Assembly (NCBI GenBank): GCA_015232855.1 | Contig: JADFYW010000003.1 | Span: 31,975-95,974, forward strand | Reading direction: 5' to 3' | Origin: Fibrobacteria bacterium | Lineage (GTDB): Bacteria > Fibrobacterota > Fibrobacteria > UBA11236 > JADFYW01 | DNA length: 64,000 nucleotides | In this document: piece after piece, positions 55,592 to 64,000 of the stretch | Layout of the letters: every line of letters starts with the position of its first letter | Numbering within the stretch: position 1 is the first letter of the stretch | Notes under the pieces: model-generated | The model's input: only the letters and a program-made list of their open reading frames with translations | The model's database searches: none | What the model was told of the DNA's origin: nothing | Made by a program: the position numbers and the translations under genes

Positions 55592-56228
55592 GATTTGCTC
55601 CTCCATTGGCGTGGAATTTAATGTTAATGAGGCGGGTAACCCCAAGATCAACCTGTTTTTTTATCCAACTGATACGGTCTTCAAGTTGATGTTTGAAAAT
55701 AACCAACGGGAAGGCTATCAGCAGACCTGACTGGGTTGTAATAAGGGCCTCTGAAATACCACCGGCCATCAGTACGGGGTTACTGTTACCGTATTCAGTG
55801 ATAACCTGGAATGTATGAACCATGCCTGATACCGTTCCCAGAAGCCCCAGGAGGGGTGCTACGGCTGCCAGAACCGTGATCATTGGAAGGTGTCTGTCCA
55901 GGAGATAAATGCCCTTATTGAGCTCTTCGGAAATATGGTCTATTAAGGCGTCTTCATTGAGGTGGCGGTTTTCGATTGCATGTTGCAAGCACCAGCTTAT
56001 TTTTCCTGGTTTCTTTTTTAGCATGTTAAGGGCTTGCTTTTCTTTCCCTTGTTCCAGAGTTAAAAACAAATTGTCAAAAAAGGGTGAATAGTCACGGCGA
56101 AAAAAGTCCCGACCCATTTCCACGAGTACAAGACCGACCAGGTAAAACCCAAGCGCTCCTACCAGCAGGATAGGTAAGAGTACCCAACCCCCGCTTTTTA
56201 GAATTTCGTATAAGTAATCAAAAAGCAT
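55578..56228 (-). CDS. ExbB/TolQ family proton channel
   Basis: 216 residues with three helices and the MotA/TolQ/ExbB signature (LLGLLGTVSGMVHTFQVI, then GGISEALITTQSGLLIAFPLVI). With ExbD it forms the proton-driven motor for TonB. 17 bp after the TtpC-like gene, in order with exbD and tonB. Confidence 0.92.
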   Translation of the reverse strand: MLFDYLYEILKSGGWVLLPILLVGALGFYLVGLVLVEMGRDFFRRDYSPFFDNLFLTLEQGKEKQALNMLKKKPGKISWCLQHAIENRHLNEDALIDHISEELNKGIYLLDRHLPMITVLAAVAPLLGLLGTVSGMVHTFQVITEYGNSNPVLMAGGISEALITTQSGLLIAFPLVIFKHQLEDRISWIKKQVDLGVTRLINIKFHANGGANHGNT

Positions 56229-56245
56229 GAAACAACCTTTGTGTG

Positions 56246-57757
56246 CTATTCTCCATCTGGCCAGATTTTGTTTAATACTTCGATACTACCCGAGGCAATA
56301 TCATTCTGAACCCGTTCCAGGCGATCACTTAAATACCCGTGAATCAATAGAATGGGGATAGCTATTATCAAACCCGTTTGAGTGGTGACCAGGGCCTCTG
56401 AGATACCACCCGCCAATATGCGGGGGTCATTGGTTCCCACATCAGTTATCACCTTAAAGAGAGAAATCATGCCGGATACGGTTCCTAAAAGCCCCATCAG
56501 GGGGGCAGAACCACCAATAGCTGCTATCAGCACCATACGTTTTTCCAGTATGGGGAGTTCTGTGAGCATGCTTTCTTTTGCGGCTTTTTCTGCAACATCT
56601 CTGCTGCTATTTACGTTCCTTAAAATACCACTGATGATATTACTGAGACTGGCGCCGGAACGCCCACAATAAGCCGTTGCCCCCTGCCAGTCGGCTTTAT
56701 CAAGAAAGGGTCGCAGTCTTTTCATGAAGCGTTTTGATGCTCTTGCTTTCCGGAGTAGAATAAACAAACGTTCCAGAGAAAAGAACAGCCCGAACAGGGC
56801 TGCCAGCATCAAAGGGTACATTACCAGCCCGCCTTTTTTAAACCAGGCAATTACTCGTTGTTTCATTGAAACCGGGCCTGAAGAAATAAAACCGGAACCC
56901 ACGCTTTTGTTCTGAAGTATATCAAGAGTTATGTTGGTTGTGGTATTGCCATCAACTGCTGATTGAATAGTGGTAGCTATTTTCTGGTTGTAATTTTCGG
57001 CCAACTGGGTGCGCCAGGTAAATACCTTGCCCTGCAACCTGCCGGTCCGCAGAAGAATCTGGGTGTTTTGAGAAGAACTCCGGTCTTTTTCCAGCACAGC
57101 GACTGTCCCCAAACGCAGGCGCCAGACATCGGTTTCTTTTTCTCCCAGAAAACTCATTCGTGAGGAGAGCTCTTGTTCTCTGGTTAGTTGTAGACGCTCA
57201 AGGCGATAGTTAAAATATCCGTTGAGGATATCCCGGATATGGGAGCCTTTTTCAGAGATACCGGTTGAGAGAGAAGAGAGTGCTAATGTACGTTCTGCAA
57301 TCCCTACTGGAATGTCTGAAGAAACTTTACCGCTTTCCCGGTCTATAACACCTGAAAGTAGATTTTTAAAAGTTTCTGCTCTGAGTTCAGTATCTTCCCA
57401 TTCAGTTTTTGTGGTACGGGTATCATTTTCTTCCCGTACAAGTTCATCCTGCATTCTTCCCATTTCGGAAGCGAGCCGGGTATAGCCGTTTTCGATGGAA
57501 CGGGAGCGGTCTTCATGTTGGCGGGCACTTGCGGTTTGTTTGTAGCGCTGGTCCCAGCGTTCAGCTTCGGCTTTTTCCAGTGCGTCTTGTTTGGCGGACT
57601 GGAGAGCCTGTAGAGATTCCAGCTCTTGTTGCAGTTTGGCATATTTTGCCTGAACTTCTTTTTCTGCTGACCAGGAAAGACCGGCGAGGAGAGTAATGAT
57701 ACAGAAAAAAAGGAGAGGACTAAAACAGTTGTGATTTTTCTGGATGCCGGTATTCAT
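56246..57757 (-). CDS. TtpC-like TonB2 accessory protein (coiled-coil plus TolQ domain)
   Basis: 503 residues. Signal/anchor (about 10-30), a long periplasmic coiled-coil and helical region (about 30-300, e.g. ELESLQALQSAKQDALEKAEAE cut into heptads), a membrane helix (about 310-330) and a MotA/TolQ/ExbB domain (about 400-495: LMGLLGTVSGMISLF and GGISEALVTTQTGLIIAIPILL). This fusion layout is that of TtpC, the fourth essential protein of the Vibrio-type TonB2 system. Its ATG overlaps the stop of the coiled-coil gene upstream, with AAGGAGGTGCCAA as ribosome site. Confidence 0.87.
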   Translation of the reverse strand: MNTGIQKNHNCFSPLLFFCIITLLAGLSWSAEKEVQAKYAKLQQELESLQALQSAKQDALEKAEAERWDQRYKQTASARQHEDRSRSIENGYTRLASEMGRMQDELVREENDTRTTKTEWEDTELRAETFKNLLSGVIDRESGKVSSDIPVGIAERTLALSSLSTGISEKGSHIRDILNGYFNYRLERLQLTREQELSSRMSFLGEKETDVWRLRLGTVAVLEKDRSSSQNTQILLRTGRLQGKVFTWRTQLAENYNQKIATTIQSAVDGNTTTNITLDILQNKSVGSGFISSGPVSMKQRVIAWFKKGGLVMYPLMLAALFGLFFSLERLFILLRKARASKRFMKRLRPFLDKADWQGATAYCGRSGASLSNIISGILRNVNSSRDVAEKAAKESMLTELPILEKRMVLIAAIGGSAPLMGLLGTVSGMISLFKVITDVGTNDPRILAGGISEALVTTQTGLIIAIPILLIHGYLSDRLERVQNDIASGSIEVLNKIWPDGE

Positions 57758-58653
57758 TTGGCACCTCCTTTCTTGTCATCGGGCGTAGAGGCGGTGGTGG
57801 ATGTCTGCAAACTCAGAGTTAAAGGCAGAGTTACTAGTGTAGGTGGCTTTTTCGCCATTTTTACATCAAGGGCATTGCGGATAGCCTCACGTTCGGTAAA
57901 AGACAGATCTTCGCGCCAGGAATAATTGATGTTTTCGTCTGCTTTATTGCGCTGCAATACCCCATAATATTTGCTTTCCTCGTCAGCATATACCAGCCAT
58001 TGGTTACCTATTCTCAACACGCTTGCATTGATGATTTCACCGTTGTTACGGGTTACTGATTTCTGGAGAAGGGCGACTTCATCACCGGCTTTAATCTCTT
58101 CAGCATAGAGGGTGTTTAACCTGTTTAGCCCCTCTTCATGAGACGCAGAGGCGCTTTTGAGGTCCCGTCTGAGTACATTGACTCGTTCAATTCGTTGCTG
58201 TTTTTCCCAGGGGATTGATTTTGAGATTTCGTCTTCTAAAATGTCACATTGTTCTATCAGCACTTCCAGAATAGCTTTTTCTTTGGCAATAACCTCGCCG
58301 ATTGAATTTTTATAACGGGATTGTTTTTGCTTTTCCTGTCTGATTTTCTGTTTCAGACCTTCCATTTTTTCTTTGAGGTCAGCAATTTCTTTTTGCCGAC
58401 GCTTGAGATCCAAAGAAAAATTATTTTCCATGATTTTAAAACTGGCGGCCTCTTCTGCTTTGAGAGAATCAGTGCGAGAGATATCCCGGTCAAGTTTCTT
58501 ATTGTCTTTTTTAACTTTGGAAATTTCCTGTTCCAGTTTTCGGATTTCTTTTGAAAGGTCTTGTTTCTCTGCAGCAACAAGATGTCCTAACAGAATTATC
58601 GTGACTAAAAACAAATAAAGCAGGTTTACTGTTTTTTTTCGTTTTGCTTTCAT
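57754..58653 (-). CDS. Periplasmic coiled-coil protein (DUF3450-like) of the Ton operon
   Basis: 299 residues with a signal peptide (about 1-29, ending LVAAEK) and a long coiled coil (about 30-210; many K/E heptads), then a small globular part (INASVLRIGNQWLVYADEES, TFTEREAIRNALDV-type end) that resembles DUF3450 proteins, which sit just before ttpC in proteobacterial clusters. ATG 58653 with AGAGGAA upstream; frame to 58686 is an overlap with the preceding gene end. Overlaps ttpC-like by 4 bp (ATGA). Confidence 0.78.
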   Translation of the reverse strand: MKAKRKKTVNLLYLFLVTIILLGHLVAAEKQDLSKEIRKLEQEISKVKKDNKKLDRDISRTDSLKAEEAASFKIMENNFSLDLKRRQKEIADLKEKMEGLKQKIRQEKQKQSRYKNSIGEVIAKEKAILEVLIEQCDILEDEISKSIPWEKQQRIERVNVLRRDLKSASASHEEGLNRLNTLYAEEIKAGDEVALLQKSVTRNNGEIINASVLRIGNQWLVYADEESKYYGVLQRNKADENINYSWREDLSFTEREAIRNALDVKMAKKPPTLVTLPLTLSLQTSTTASTPDDKKGGAK

Positions 58654-58686
58654 CGTGCTGGTTCCTCTTTTGTTTACAAGTATCAT

Positions 58687-60735
58687 TTACTTACATAGTG
58701 GTTCATTGGTGTTTTCATTACAATACTCATCGGCATGGCTACATAAAATTTCCGACAACCGTGGCCGGTCGGTACAGTAACTCACGAGGCCTGGCCTGCA
58801 CTGGGTTGGTTCCCATTTTCTATCCAGACAGAATCCCCATAACAGACTTTTATATTCGATATTTTCTTCAGGCGTATTGACTTTTTCTTTAATCAGGCTG
58901 CATGCAGCAATAGAATCAGGGTAGTTGTTCCAGATGCAGTACCTGGCTTCTCCTTCTTTTTGCACTTTTTCAAATAATTCCAACCCGAATTGTTTGGGGC
59001 TGTGTACACCTGCTGAATCAAATTTATCTTCTATACTCAGAGTATCTTTTTCTTCAATCAGCACTAAAGATTTCTCTATAAGTACTGAGTCTTCTGCATT
59101 ATGTTCAATAAGTGAATCTACTACTTTCCGGATATCGTCTTTACTGGCATCGTCTCCATTTGCCAGATATGCATAAGCTTCATATAAGGTATGGGCTGAC
59201 TTTGTTGAGTCTTCTTCTGAGAGTTGTTCCAGCCAGGCACGGGAATTGGCTTTTTCAAGAGAGTCTTTTCGGATAAGAGAATCAAGCAGGGCTACAGAAT
59301 CGGCCAGATACATAGAGTCGAGGAAAGATTCCATATCAAGCCCAGAGACTAACATTTCCCCTATTAAATCTTTTGCGCAGTTTTTATCGTTCCAGCCAAT
59401 GCTGTCGCAGTAGATGGGGTAATAGTCCCGACATTCTTTGTCTTCGTGCCAGGGAGTGCGGGACTGCATGTGTCCACCATTTTCTTCTTTGCAATTGGCC
59501 ACCATCGAAGCGAGGCGAGTATAAACTGCTGTTTTAGTGTCTCCTTTGATAAATACATCGAAAGAATCAACAACGGCTCCACTAAAGACTCCTGAGGCAC
59601 CCGTCACATTAAACATAGGTTTTATTTTGGGGTCACCATTGCCGTCAACAACGGTTTCCATATAATCAACATAAGCTTGCTCAAACCCATAAAAAAACAA
59701 ACGGTTTTTACCCTGATACAAAAACGCGTTAAAAACAGCCATGGAGTCCAGTAGGCTCCATTCATCGTTTTCAAGGTTCGGATACATGAACATACGACGC
59801 TTGGTGCCCTCGATGCGGTAATCTGCGGTGTCGGGTTCGAAAATGCCCAGGAATGGTCCCAGGCCGTTGTCAAAGCTGCCGGTAACTTCAGAATAATTAT
59901 GGCTGATAAAAGCGCCGCCTACATCGTCGCTGCGCTCAGAAGAAAAATAATGGGAAAGGAAATATAAATCGCCGGTAAGGAAAAATAGCGAATCACCATT
60001 ATCATACTCAAGTAAAGGGTTTTGTATATAGGGGGCTAGTTCTGTAAAAGCAAGTGCTGATACCGTATTGAGACCGACCGAATCGCCAGAAGAAATGAGC
60101 TGTAAAATGGTATCCTGGTATGTTTCTTCAAAAATTTTCTGCCCTTCTTCTGATAGATTTGCTAAAAGTTGCTCAATGGATTTCCCGGATATGCCAGTCT
60201 CTACAGCATCAAAGTTTCCTGCGGTATCAATCATTCCGGTATGGGCCTGTACAGGAGCACGGGCAGTTTTTCGTACTTGAAAGTTCTGGGGAATTTGGGC
60301 CGTGGAACTAAAACGGGTGGTGATTGTTTGTCCGGCACTATCCCAGGTGATACTTCCAACAAGTTCATAAGATTCACCCTTTTCGGGAAGTTCATCATTA
60401 GCGCCCACAAAACAGTTTCGTTCTTCAGGATGTTGTGTAAGGGTGATGTTTCGCTGGTTGCCGCTGATTTTTCCTGAAATGGTGACTTCCGCACTTTTAT
60501 AAAAAGAAAACGCATCCGTATATTCTTCATCAAGGGGTAATATTTTTTCTACACAAATATTTGTTATCGGTTTGCCAGCAATTACATATCCTGAAACCCA
60601 GAGTCCACGGTGCTCTGGCGGGTTATCTGGAGTATAATCCCAAGGGCCTTGAATCAGACAGCCGCAGGTACAACATACCATGCATATGCCTAGAAGGTAT
60701 CTGGTCAGGGATTTGTATTTGTGATTGTGTTTCAT
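58687..60735 (-). CDS. Lipoprotein partner of TonB receptor (DUF4249-like N-terminus)
   Basis: 682 residues. Signal ends in a Cys-rich lipobox region (MVCCTCGC at about 19-26). The next about 130 residues (GLWVSGYVIAGKPITNICVEKI...VTISGKISG...SYELVGSITWDSAGQTITTRF...IP) have the layout of DUF4249, a lipoprotein family that accompanies TonB receptors in Bacteroidota. The rest is acidic, Asp/Ser/Leu-rich (SLEKANSRAWLEQLSEEDSTK) with many Cys near the end, and is not recognised. 12 bp after the receptor gene, so probably a surface lid or ligand-binding partner. Confidence 0.7.
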   Translation of the reverse strand: MKHNHKYKSLTRYLLGICMVCCTCGCLIQGPWDYTPDNPPEHRGLWVSGYVIAGKPITNICVEKILPLDEEYTDAFSFYKSAEVTISGKISGNQRNITLTQHPEERNCFVGANDELPEKGESYELVGSITWDSAGQTITTRFSSTAQIPQNFQVRKTARAPVQAHTGMIDTAGNFDAVETGISGKSIEQLLANLSEEGQKIFEETYQDTILQLISSGDSVGLNTVSALAFTELAPYIQNPLLEYDNGDSLFFLTGDLYFLSHYFSSERSDDVGGAFISHNYSEVTGSFDNGLGPFLGIFEPDTADYRIEGTKRRMFMYPNLENDEWSLLDSMAVFNAFLYQGKNRLFFYGFEQAYVDYMETVVDGNGDPKIKPMFNVTGASGVFSGAVVDSFDVFIKGDTKTAVYTRLASMVANCKEENGGHMQSRTPWHEDKECRDYYPIYCDSIGWNDKNCAKDLIGEMLVSGLDMESFLDSMYLADSVALLDSLIRKDSLEKANSRAWLEQLSEEDSTKSAHTLYEAYAYLANGDDASKDDIRKVVDSLIEHNAEDSVLIEKSLVLIEEKDTLSIEDKFDSAGVHSPKQFGLELFEKVQKEGEARYCIWNNYPDSIAACSLIKEKVNTPEENIEYKSLLWGFCLDRKWEPTQCRPGLVSYCTDRPRLSEILCSHADEYCNENTNEPLCK

Positions 60736-60747
60736 AGTCTGAAATCT

Positions 60748-63201
60748 TTAAAAATAATACTCATAATTAAACAACAAGGGAAAGAACGGAAACTGAGTTA
60801 CTTCTGTGCGTAAAGGAGGATTTTCGTCTGTTTCATAAAAATACAGGAATATATTTTTGTGATTGGTAAGGTTTAAAATAGTCCAGGAAAAATTCCATTT
60901 ATTTTCTTTGCCCCAGTCTACAATCTTCACGTCCCATCGTAAATAGGAAGGGACAAAAGCAGCATTACGATTACCTCTGGGTAGCATGGTTCCATCGCCG
61001 AATGTTGAAGGACCACCAGCCCCGGTTTCGTTATCATCCAGGAGGTGAGAGCGCATATAGCCAATATATTCAGTATAGGGGAGCCCGGATGCGTATTTTA
61101 GCTGGCTGGAACAGCGAAAATAACGTCCTTTTTTGCTTGGTTTCCAGAACCCTTCTTCTCCCAGAATGTTAAGGGCTCCGTCTAATTTAAAACTATGGGG
61201 CTGGTGCCATTTGGGAAAGTATGCTAAGGGATCATTTTTTTCTTTAATTACCGAATACCCCGTTGAATAGCTGATGCCGCCAAACAGGTAACCTGATTCT
61301 TTCCTTAGTGATATTTCGCCACCTAAACTATATCCTTCTCCGGTTTTAAAATAATCACCCAGCCTACTGTCCGGGTCTTCCTGTATTGAATCTGACACTT
61401 CGTAGGGGGCAAAAACAAGGAGATCATAGAAGGTTTTATAATATCCTTCCAGAGAAAAATTATAATCCTCAAAAAGTTTTTCTTTTCGGTAGCCTAAAGA
61501 AGCGAGTACAGAAGCAGAAGGAGGGACTTCATTATATTTATACTTCCCGGAGGGGTAATAAAACTCATTAACAGTTTCAAAATCAGACCAAAGAATACTG
61601 TTAATGTATTGTTTGTAATAACCGACATGTGCGTCAATATATTGGTCTGTTGGAAGTTGGTATTGTACTGAAAGTCGTGGCTCAGGAGATAAAGACCTAA
61701 GCAGATTGCTGTAGGTTAAACGGCTACCGTAACTAAATTCATAATTTTTCCATTGAAATTTATCCTGAACAAAGAGACTCCATAACCAGAGTTCAGTATC
61801 ATCGGTCTGCTTTATATTTACAAATTTAAGGTCTTGGGTAAATCCGCTGTTAATTCGTTTAACATCAAAACCAGCAGAGAGTTTATGATCATCAATGCCT
61901 GTATAATGAAAAATATGTTTGTAATTATATGTTTTTATATCATTTATCATTTCAATAATATCGCTGATACCAAAAGTCTGGTTAAAAGTGGAATAGGCTA
62001 CTGTTGCCTTACCTTCAAGATCAGGACTTAATTTATGGTAGTAGTTAAAAGGGTATACCTGGTTTCCCCATACCACCGACAAAGGTGAGAAATTAAGGTC
62101 ATCCTGACCATTATAGAAGGTAAAACTTAATTTGTGGTTTTCATTTATATCATAGTTGAAATGTCCCTGGAGATCATAAAATTTATAGTCAATTATAAGA
62201 TCGGAAACATCTGCCCAACGCAGGAATTTTAATATTTGCTCGATGTAAGTAGCTCTGCCCGCCAATAACCAGCGGAACTTGCCCTGATGACCTTCGGTGT
62301 GAGCTTGTGAGGCAAAGGTGGAAATTTTAAGTCCTGAGTTTTTAAACCAGCTGTTCTTTTCGTCTTTCCCGCCTTTTCTTGATTTAATATCCACTACAGA
62401 TGACAAGCGGTTTCCGTATTCCGGAACGAAACCTCCTTTATAAAAGTCAACACCATCGAGGCCCTCTACAAGGAAGGTGGAAAAAAGACCGAAAAAATGA
62501 ACCGGGGAATAGACCACGCCATTATCCAGTAAAAACAGGTTCTGGTCTGCCCCGCCGCCCCGTACATAGATTTTTGTGGAAAAATCAGAGCTGGAAACTA
62601 CTCCCGGGAGCCCCTGGATAGAGCGGATAACATCAGCTTCGGCAAGACCTGGCATGCGTTTAATCATTTTGGCGGATACCGTTGACTTTCCGAGAGCACG
62701 TTTAGGGGTCCGCCTGATGCGAAGGACCACTTTTTTTAGCTGGATGTTTTCGTCTTCGCTATAACTGGATTCACCCAATTGCTCTCCAATCAGGCTACTG
62801 TCTATTTCCACAACGGTAGAATCTTGGGTCTCATTTTTTGCGGGGCTGCTGATTTCATATATCTGGTAATCGTTTCCGTTTATGGTTGCTGCAAAAACTG
62901 AGTCTGTTCCCAGATATATGAGTTCATAACAACGTTCCCGCTCTTCCGCACTAAAGCATATGTTCCAGATGGTATCGACGGGGAGTGCTATTTCAAAAGG
63001 TTTGTGCATTATAATATTCAGGGAGTCGCCGGTTTCTAATACTTCCAGTTTTATGGGGACGTCCTCTGGAAACGTGATGTCCTGGAGCGTACCTTGCCAG
63101 GTTATTGTTTTCTCCTGGGTAAAAACACCAGATGCCATAATACTTATCAAACACAGCCATTTGATGTTGTAGGTGAAAAATTTTGACAAAAACAGTTTCA
63201 T
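60748..63201 (-). CDS. TonB-dependent receptor of the TtpC-type operon
   Basis: 817 residues: signal peptide (about 1-29, ending GVFTQ), a beta-sandwich-like N-terminal part (about 30-150), a plug domain (about 165-275: MPGLAEADVIRSIQGLPGVVSSSD, TKIYVRGGGADQNLFLLDNG, GGFVPEYGNRLSSVVDIKSR) and a long barrel ending in Phe (LLFNYEYYF). The plug matches receptors of the Bacteroidota/Fibrobacterota type that pair with DUF4249-like lipoproteins. Ligand unknown. It lies 54 bp after the GbsR-type regulator and is followed by its lipoprotein and a complete Ton motor. Confidence 0.9.
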   Translation of the reverse strand: MKLFLSKFFTYNIKWLCLISIMASGVFTQEKTITWQGTLQDITFPEDVPIKLEVLETGDSLNIIMHKPFEIALPVDTIWNICFSAEERERCYELIYLGTDSVFAATINGNDYQIYEISSPAKNETQDSTVVEIDSSLIGEQLGESSYSEDENIQLKKVVLRIRRTPKRALGKSTVSAKMIKRMPGLAEADVIRSIQGLPGVVSSSDFSTKIYVRGGGADQNLFLLDNGVVYSPVHFFGLFSTFLVEGLDGVDFYKGGFVPEYGNRLSSVVDIKSRKGGKDEKNSWFKNSGLKISTFASQAHTEGHQGKFRWLLAGRATYIEQILKFLRWADVSDLIIDYKFYDLQGHFNYDINENHKLSFTFYNGQDDLNFSPLSVVWGNQVYPFNYYHKLSPDLEGKATVAYSTFNQTFGISDIIEMINDIKTYNYKHIFHYTGIDDHKLSAGFDVKRINSGFTQDLKFVNIKQTDDTELWLWSLFVQDKFQWKNYEFSYGSRLTYSNLLRSLSPEPRLSVQYQLPTDQYIDAHVGYYKQYINSILWSDFETVNEFYYPSGKYKYNEVPPSASVLASLGYRKEKLFEDYNFSLEGYYKTFYDLLVFAPYEVSDSIQEDPDSRLGDYFKTGEGYSLGGEISLRKESGYLFGGISYSTGYSVIKEKNDPLAYFPKWHQPHSFKLDGALNILGEEGFWKPSKKGRYFRCSSQLKYASGLPYTEYIGYMRSHLLDDNETGAGGPSTFGDGTMLPRGNRNAAFVPSYLRWDVKIVDWGKENKWNFSWTILNLTNHKNIFLYFYETDENPPLRTEVTQFPFFPLLFNYEYYF

Positions 63202-63255
63202 TTTAGAATAGCGATGGTATGACTTTCAGATTTTCAAAGTTGTACAAAGAATAGG

Positions 63256-63738
63256 TTAGTTTTTTTTCTTGTTTTTGTGTTGTTCCCAGAGAGTCATGAA
63301 AGATGGCATGGTTTCTTCAAGCCATTCATAAAACTCCAGCATTTCTTTAAGCCTGTTTTGTTTGGCGAGGGGTTCGTGTTCCAGCATGGTCATACCTTTT
63401 TGTATGAGTATTTTAAAGTCGACAATACTTTCCATCTGACGTTTGAAATGATGGGACCAGATATTTGACTTCAACTGATAGTAATCATTTCTGTCTTTGG
63501 GGAAGCTCATCCGTTCCACAAAACCAGCTTGAATAAGCATACGAGTGGATGTACTTATTGAACCTTTGCTTGCCTGGAGCGCATCTGCAAGCTCCTGTAA
63601 GGATTGATGAGGGGGGTCACAAATTAAAAGTCTTCCCAAAATCCTACCCGGCATTCGGGGTAACCCAAGTTTTTCAAAATACAGACCGATTTCTTCAATA
63701 TATTGTTGCTCTTCGGGGCTATAACGATCCTCTGCCAT
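63256..63738 (-). CDS. GbsR/MarR-family transcriptional regulator
   Basis: 160 residues with a winged helix-turn-helix: MPGRILGRLLICDPPHQSLQELADAL, SKGSISTSTRMLIQAGFVERM and the wing FPKDRNDYYQLK. This is the GbsR-like branch of MarR proteins, which bind a small ligand and repress operons. ATG 63738 with GTGGAGG just upstream; the in-frame TTG 63753 is less likely. Most likely it controls its own operon, which carries the TonB receptor and Ton motor. Confidence 0.88.
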   Translation of the reverse strand: MAEDRYSPEEQQYIEEIGLYFEKLGLPRMPGRILGRLLICDPPHQSLQELADALQASKGSISTSTRMLIQAGFVERMSFPKDRNDYYQLKSNIWSHHFKRQMESIVDFKILIQKGMTMLEHEPLAKQNRLKEMLEFYEWLEETMPSFMTLWEQHKNKKKN

Positions 63739-63788
63739 AAAAGGCCTCCACAAATAAGAATGGAACTATTTTTAGTGAATGTAGTATA

Positions 63789-63822
63789 TTCTGAACGTTC
63801 AATAAATACTAAACGTTCAGAA
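63789..63822. promoter_or_regulatory. Inverted-repeat operator upstream of the GbsR-type gene
   Basis: TTCTGAACGTT (63789-63799) and AACGTTCAGAA (63812-63822) are perfect 11-bp arms; each arm also contains its own AACGTT palindrome, centred 18 bp apart. This is the form of a two-dimer repressor site. It lies 51 bp before the ATG of the GbsR-type gene. Confidence 0.8.
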
Positions 63823-64000
63823 TTATCCTCACATTTTGTTTTTTTACCATTCCGAATGGTTTTGGGGTTTAGTTGTTGGTTAAATATTAAAAAAAAGGCG
63901 AAGTTTTAGGTATTTGGGTTTATGTCTTAACCAAAACTTTCCATTTCCTGCTGCAAAAATCAAGACTTTGAGTATATTGTAGTCAATAACTCGTGCGAAT

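Overview
This window reads as chromosomal DNA of a Gram-negative, diderm, non-proteobacterial organism. It encodes outer-membrane TonB receptors, a POTRA/beta-barrel protein, lipoproteins, a secretin, short C-terminal segments that resemble surface-sorting domains, a Lys-rich nucleoid-type protein and PhoB/PhoR. This mix, with extracytoplasmic beta-helix proteins ending in a FlgD/Por-like tail, is most like Fibrobacterota (Chitinispirillum/Chitinivibrio-type). That placement is inference from gene content; no rRNA or marker gene is present to prove it. No phage, insertion sequence or CRISPR array was seen.

Layout. 1-8.0 kb: housekeeping genes (start of a DEAD-box helicase, SpoU-type RNA methylase, processive GT2 glycosyltransferase, YqgE/AlgH protein, ComF-type phosphoribosyltransferase), plus a tightly overlapped three-gene operon of a membrane spermidine-synthase-fold protein, a tiny His-rich membrane protein and a radical SAM enzyme carrying a Tat-like leader. 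8.0-11 kb: a Lys-rich DNA-binding protein with a C-terminal HTH, a predicted outer-membrane protein, and TrpB2-type tryptophan synthase beta.

11-26.4 kb is a phosphate region: phoB-phoR, a NarX/NarL-like kinase and regulator pair, a TonB-dependent receptor, a purple-acid-phosphatase-like enzyme, an outer-membrane porin, pstS-pstC-pstA-pstB-phoU. Both the porin and pstS promoters carry four hexamers of the type (C/T)TAA(C/T)N repeated at exactly 11 bp, with the -10 hexamer 15 bp after the start of the last repeat, which is a convincing PHO box. Two copies of a double-hairpin intergenic element with compensatory base changes lie in this region. A nucleotidyltransferase with a small partner is embedded between.

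26.4-33 kb: two REC-PAS-histidine-kinase hybrids (one lacks the phospho-acceptor His) and two envelope proteins. 33.3-38.9 kb: a compact operon of POTRA/beta-barrel OMP, PDZ-CsgG-like lipoprotein, subtilisin-like protease and orphan secretin; this is the best candidate for an undescribed secretion or processing system. 38.9-53.2 kb: nitroreductase, VWA-like membrane protein, PpiD/SurA-like isomerase, Cys-cluster protein, HD-GYP regulator, a 1864-residue beta-helix surface protein, tRNA-Glu, a duplicated-repeat small protein, and an EAL-HDOD protein.

53.4-63.8 kb is one long minus-strand operon: GbsR/MarR regulator, TonB receptor, receptor-partner lipoprotein, periplasmic coiled-coil protein, TtpC-like protein, ExbB, ExbD, TonB and a TPR protein. 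It is a self-contained TonB2/TtpC-type energised uptake system, with a perfect inverted-repeat operator upstream of the regulator.
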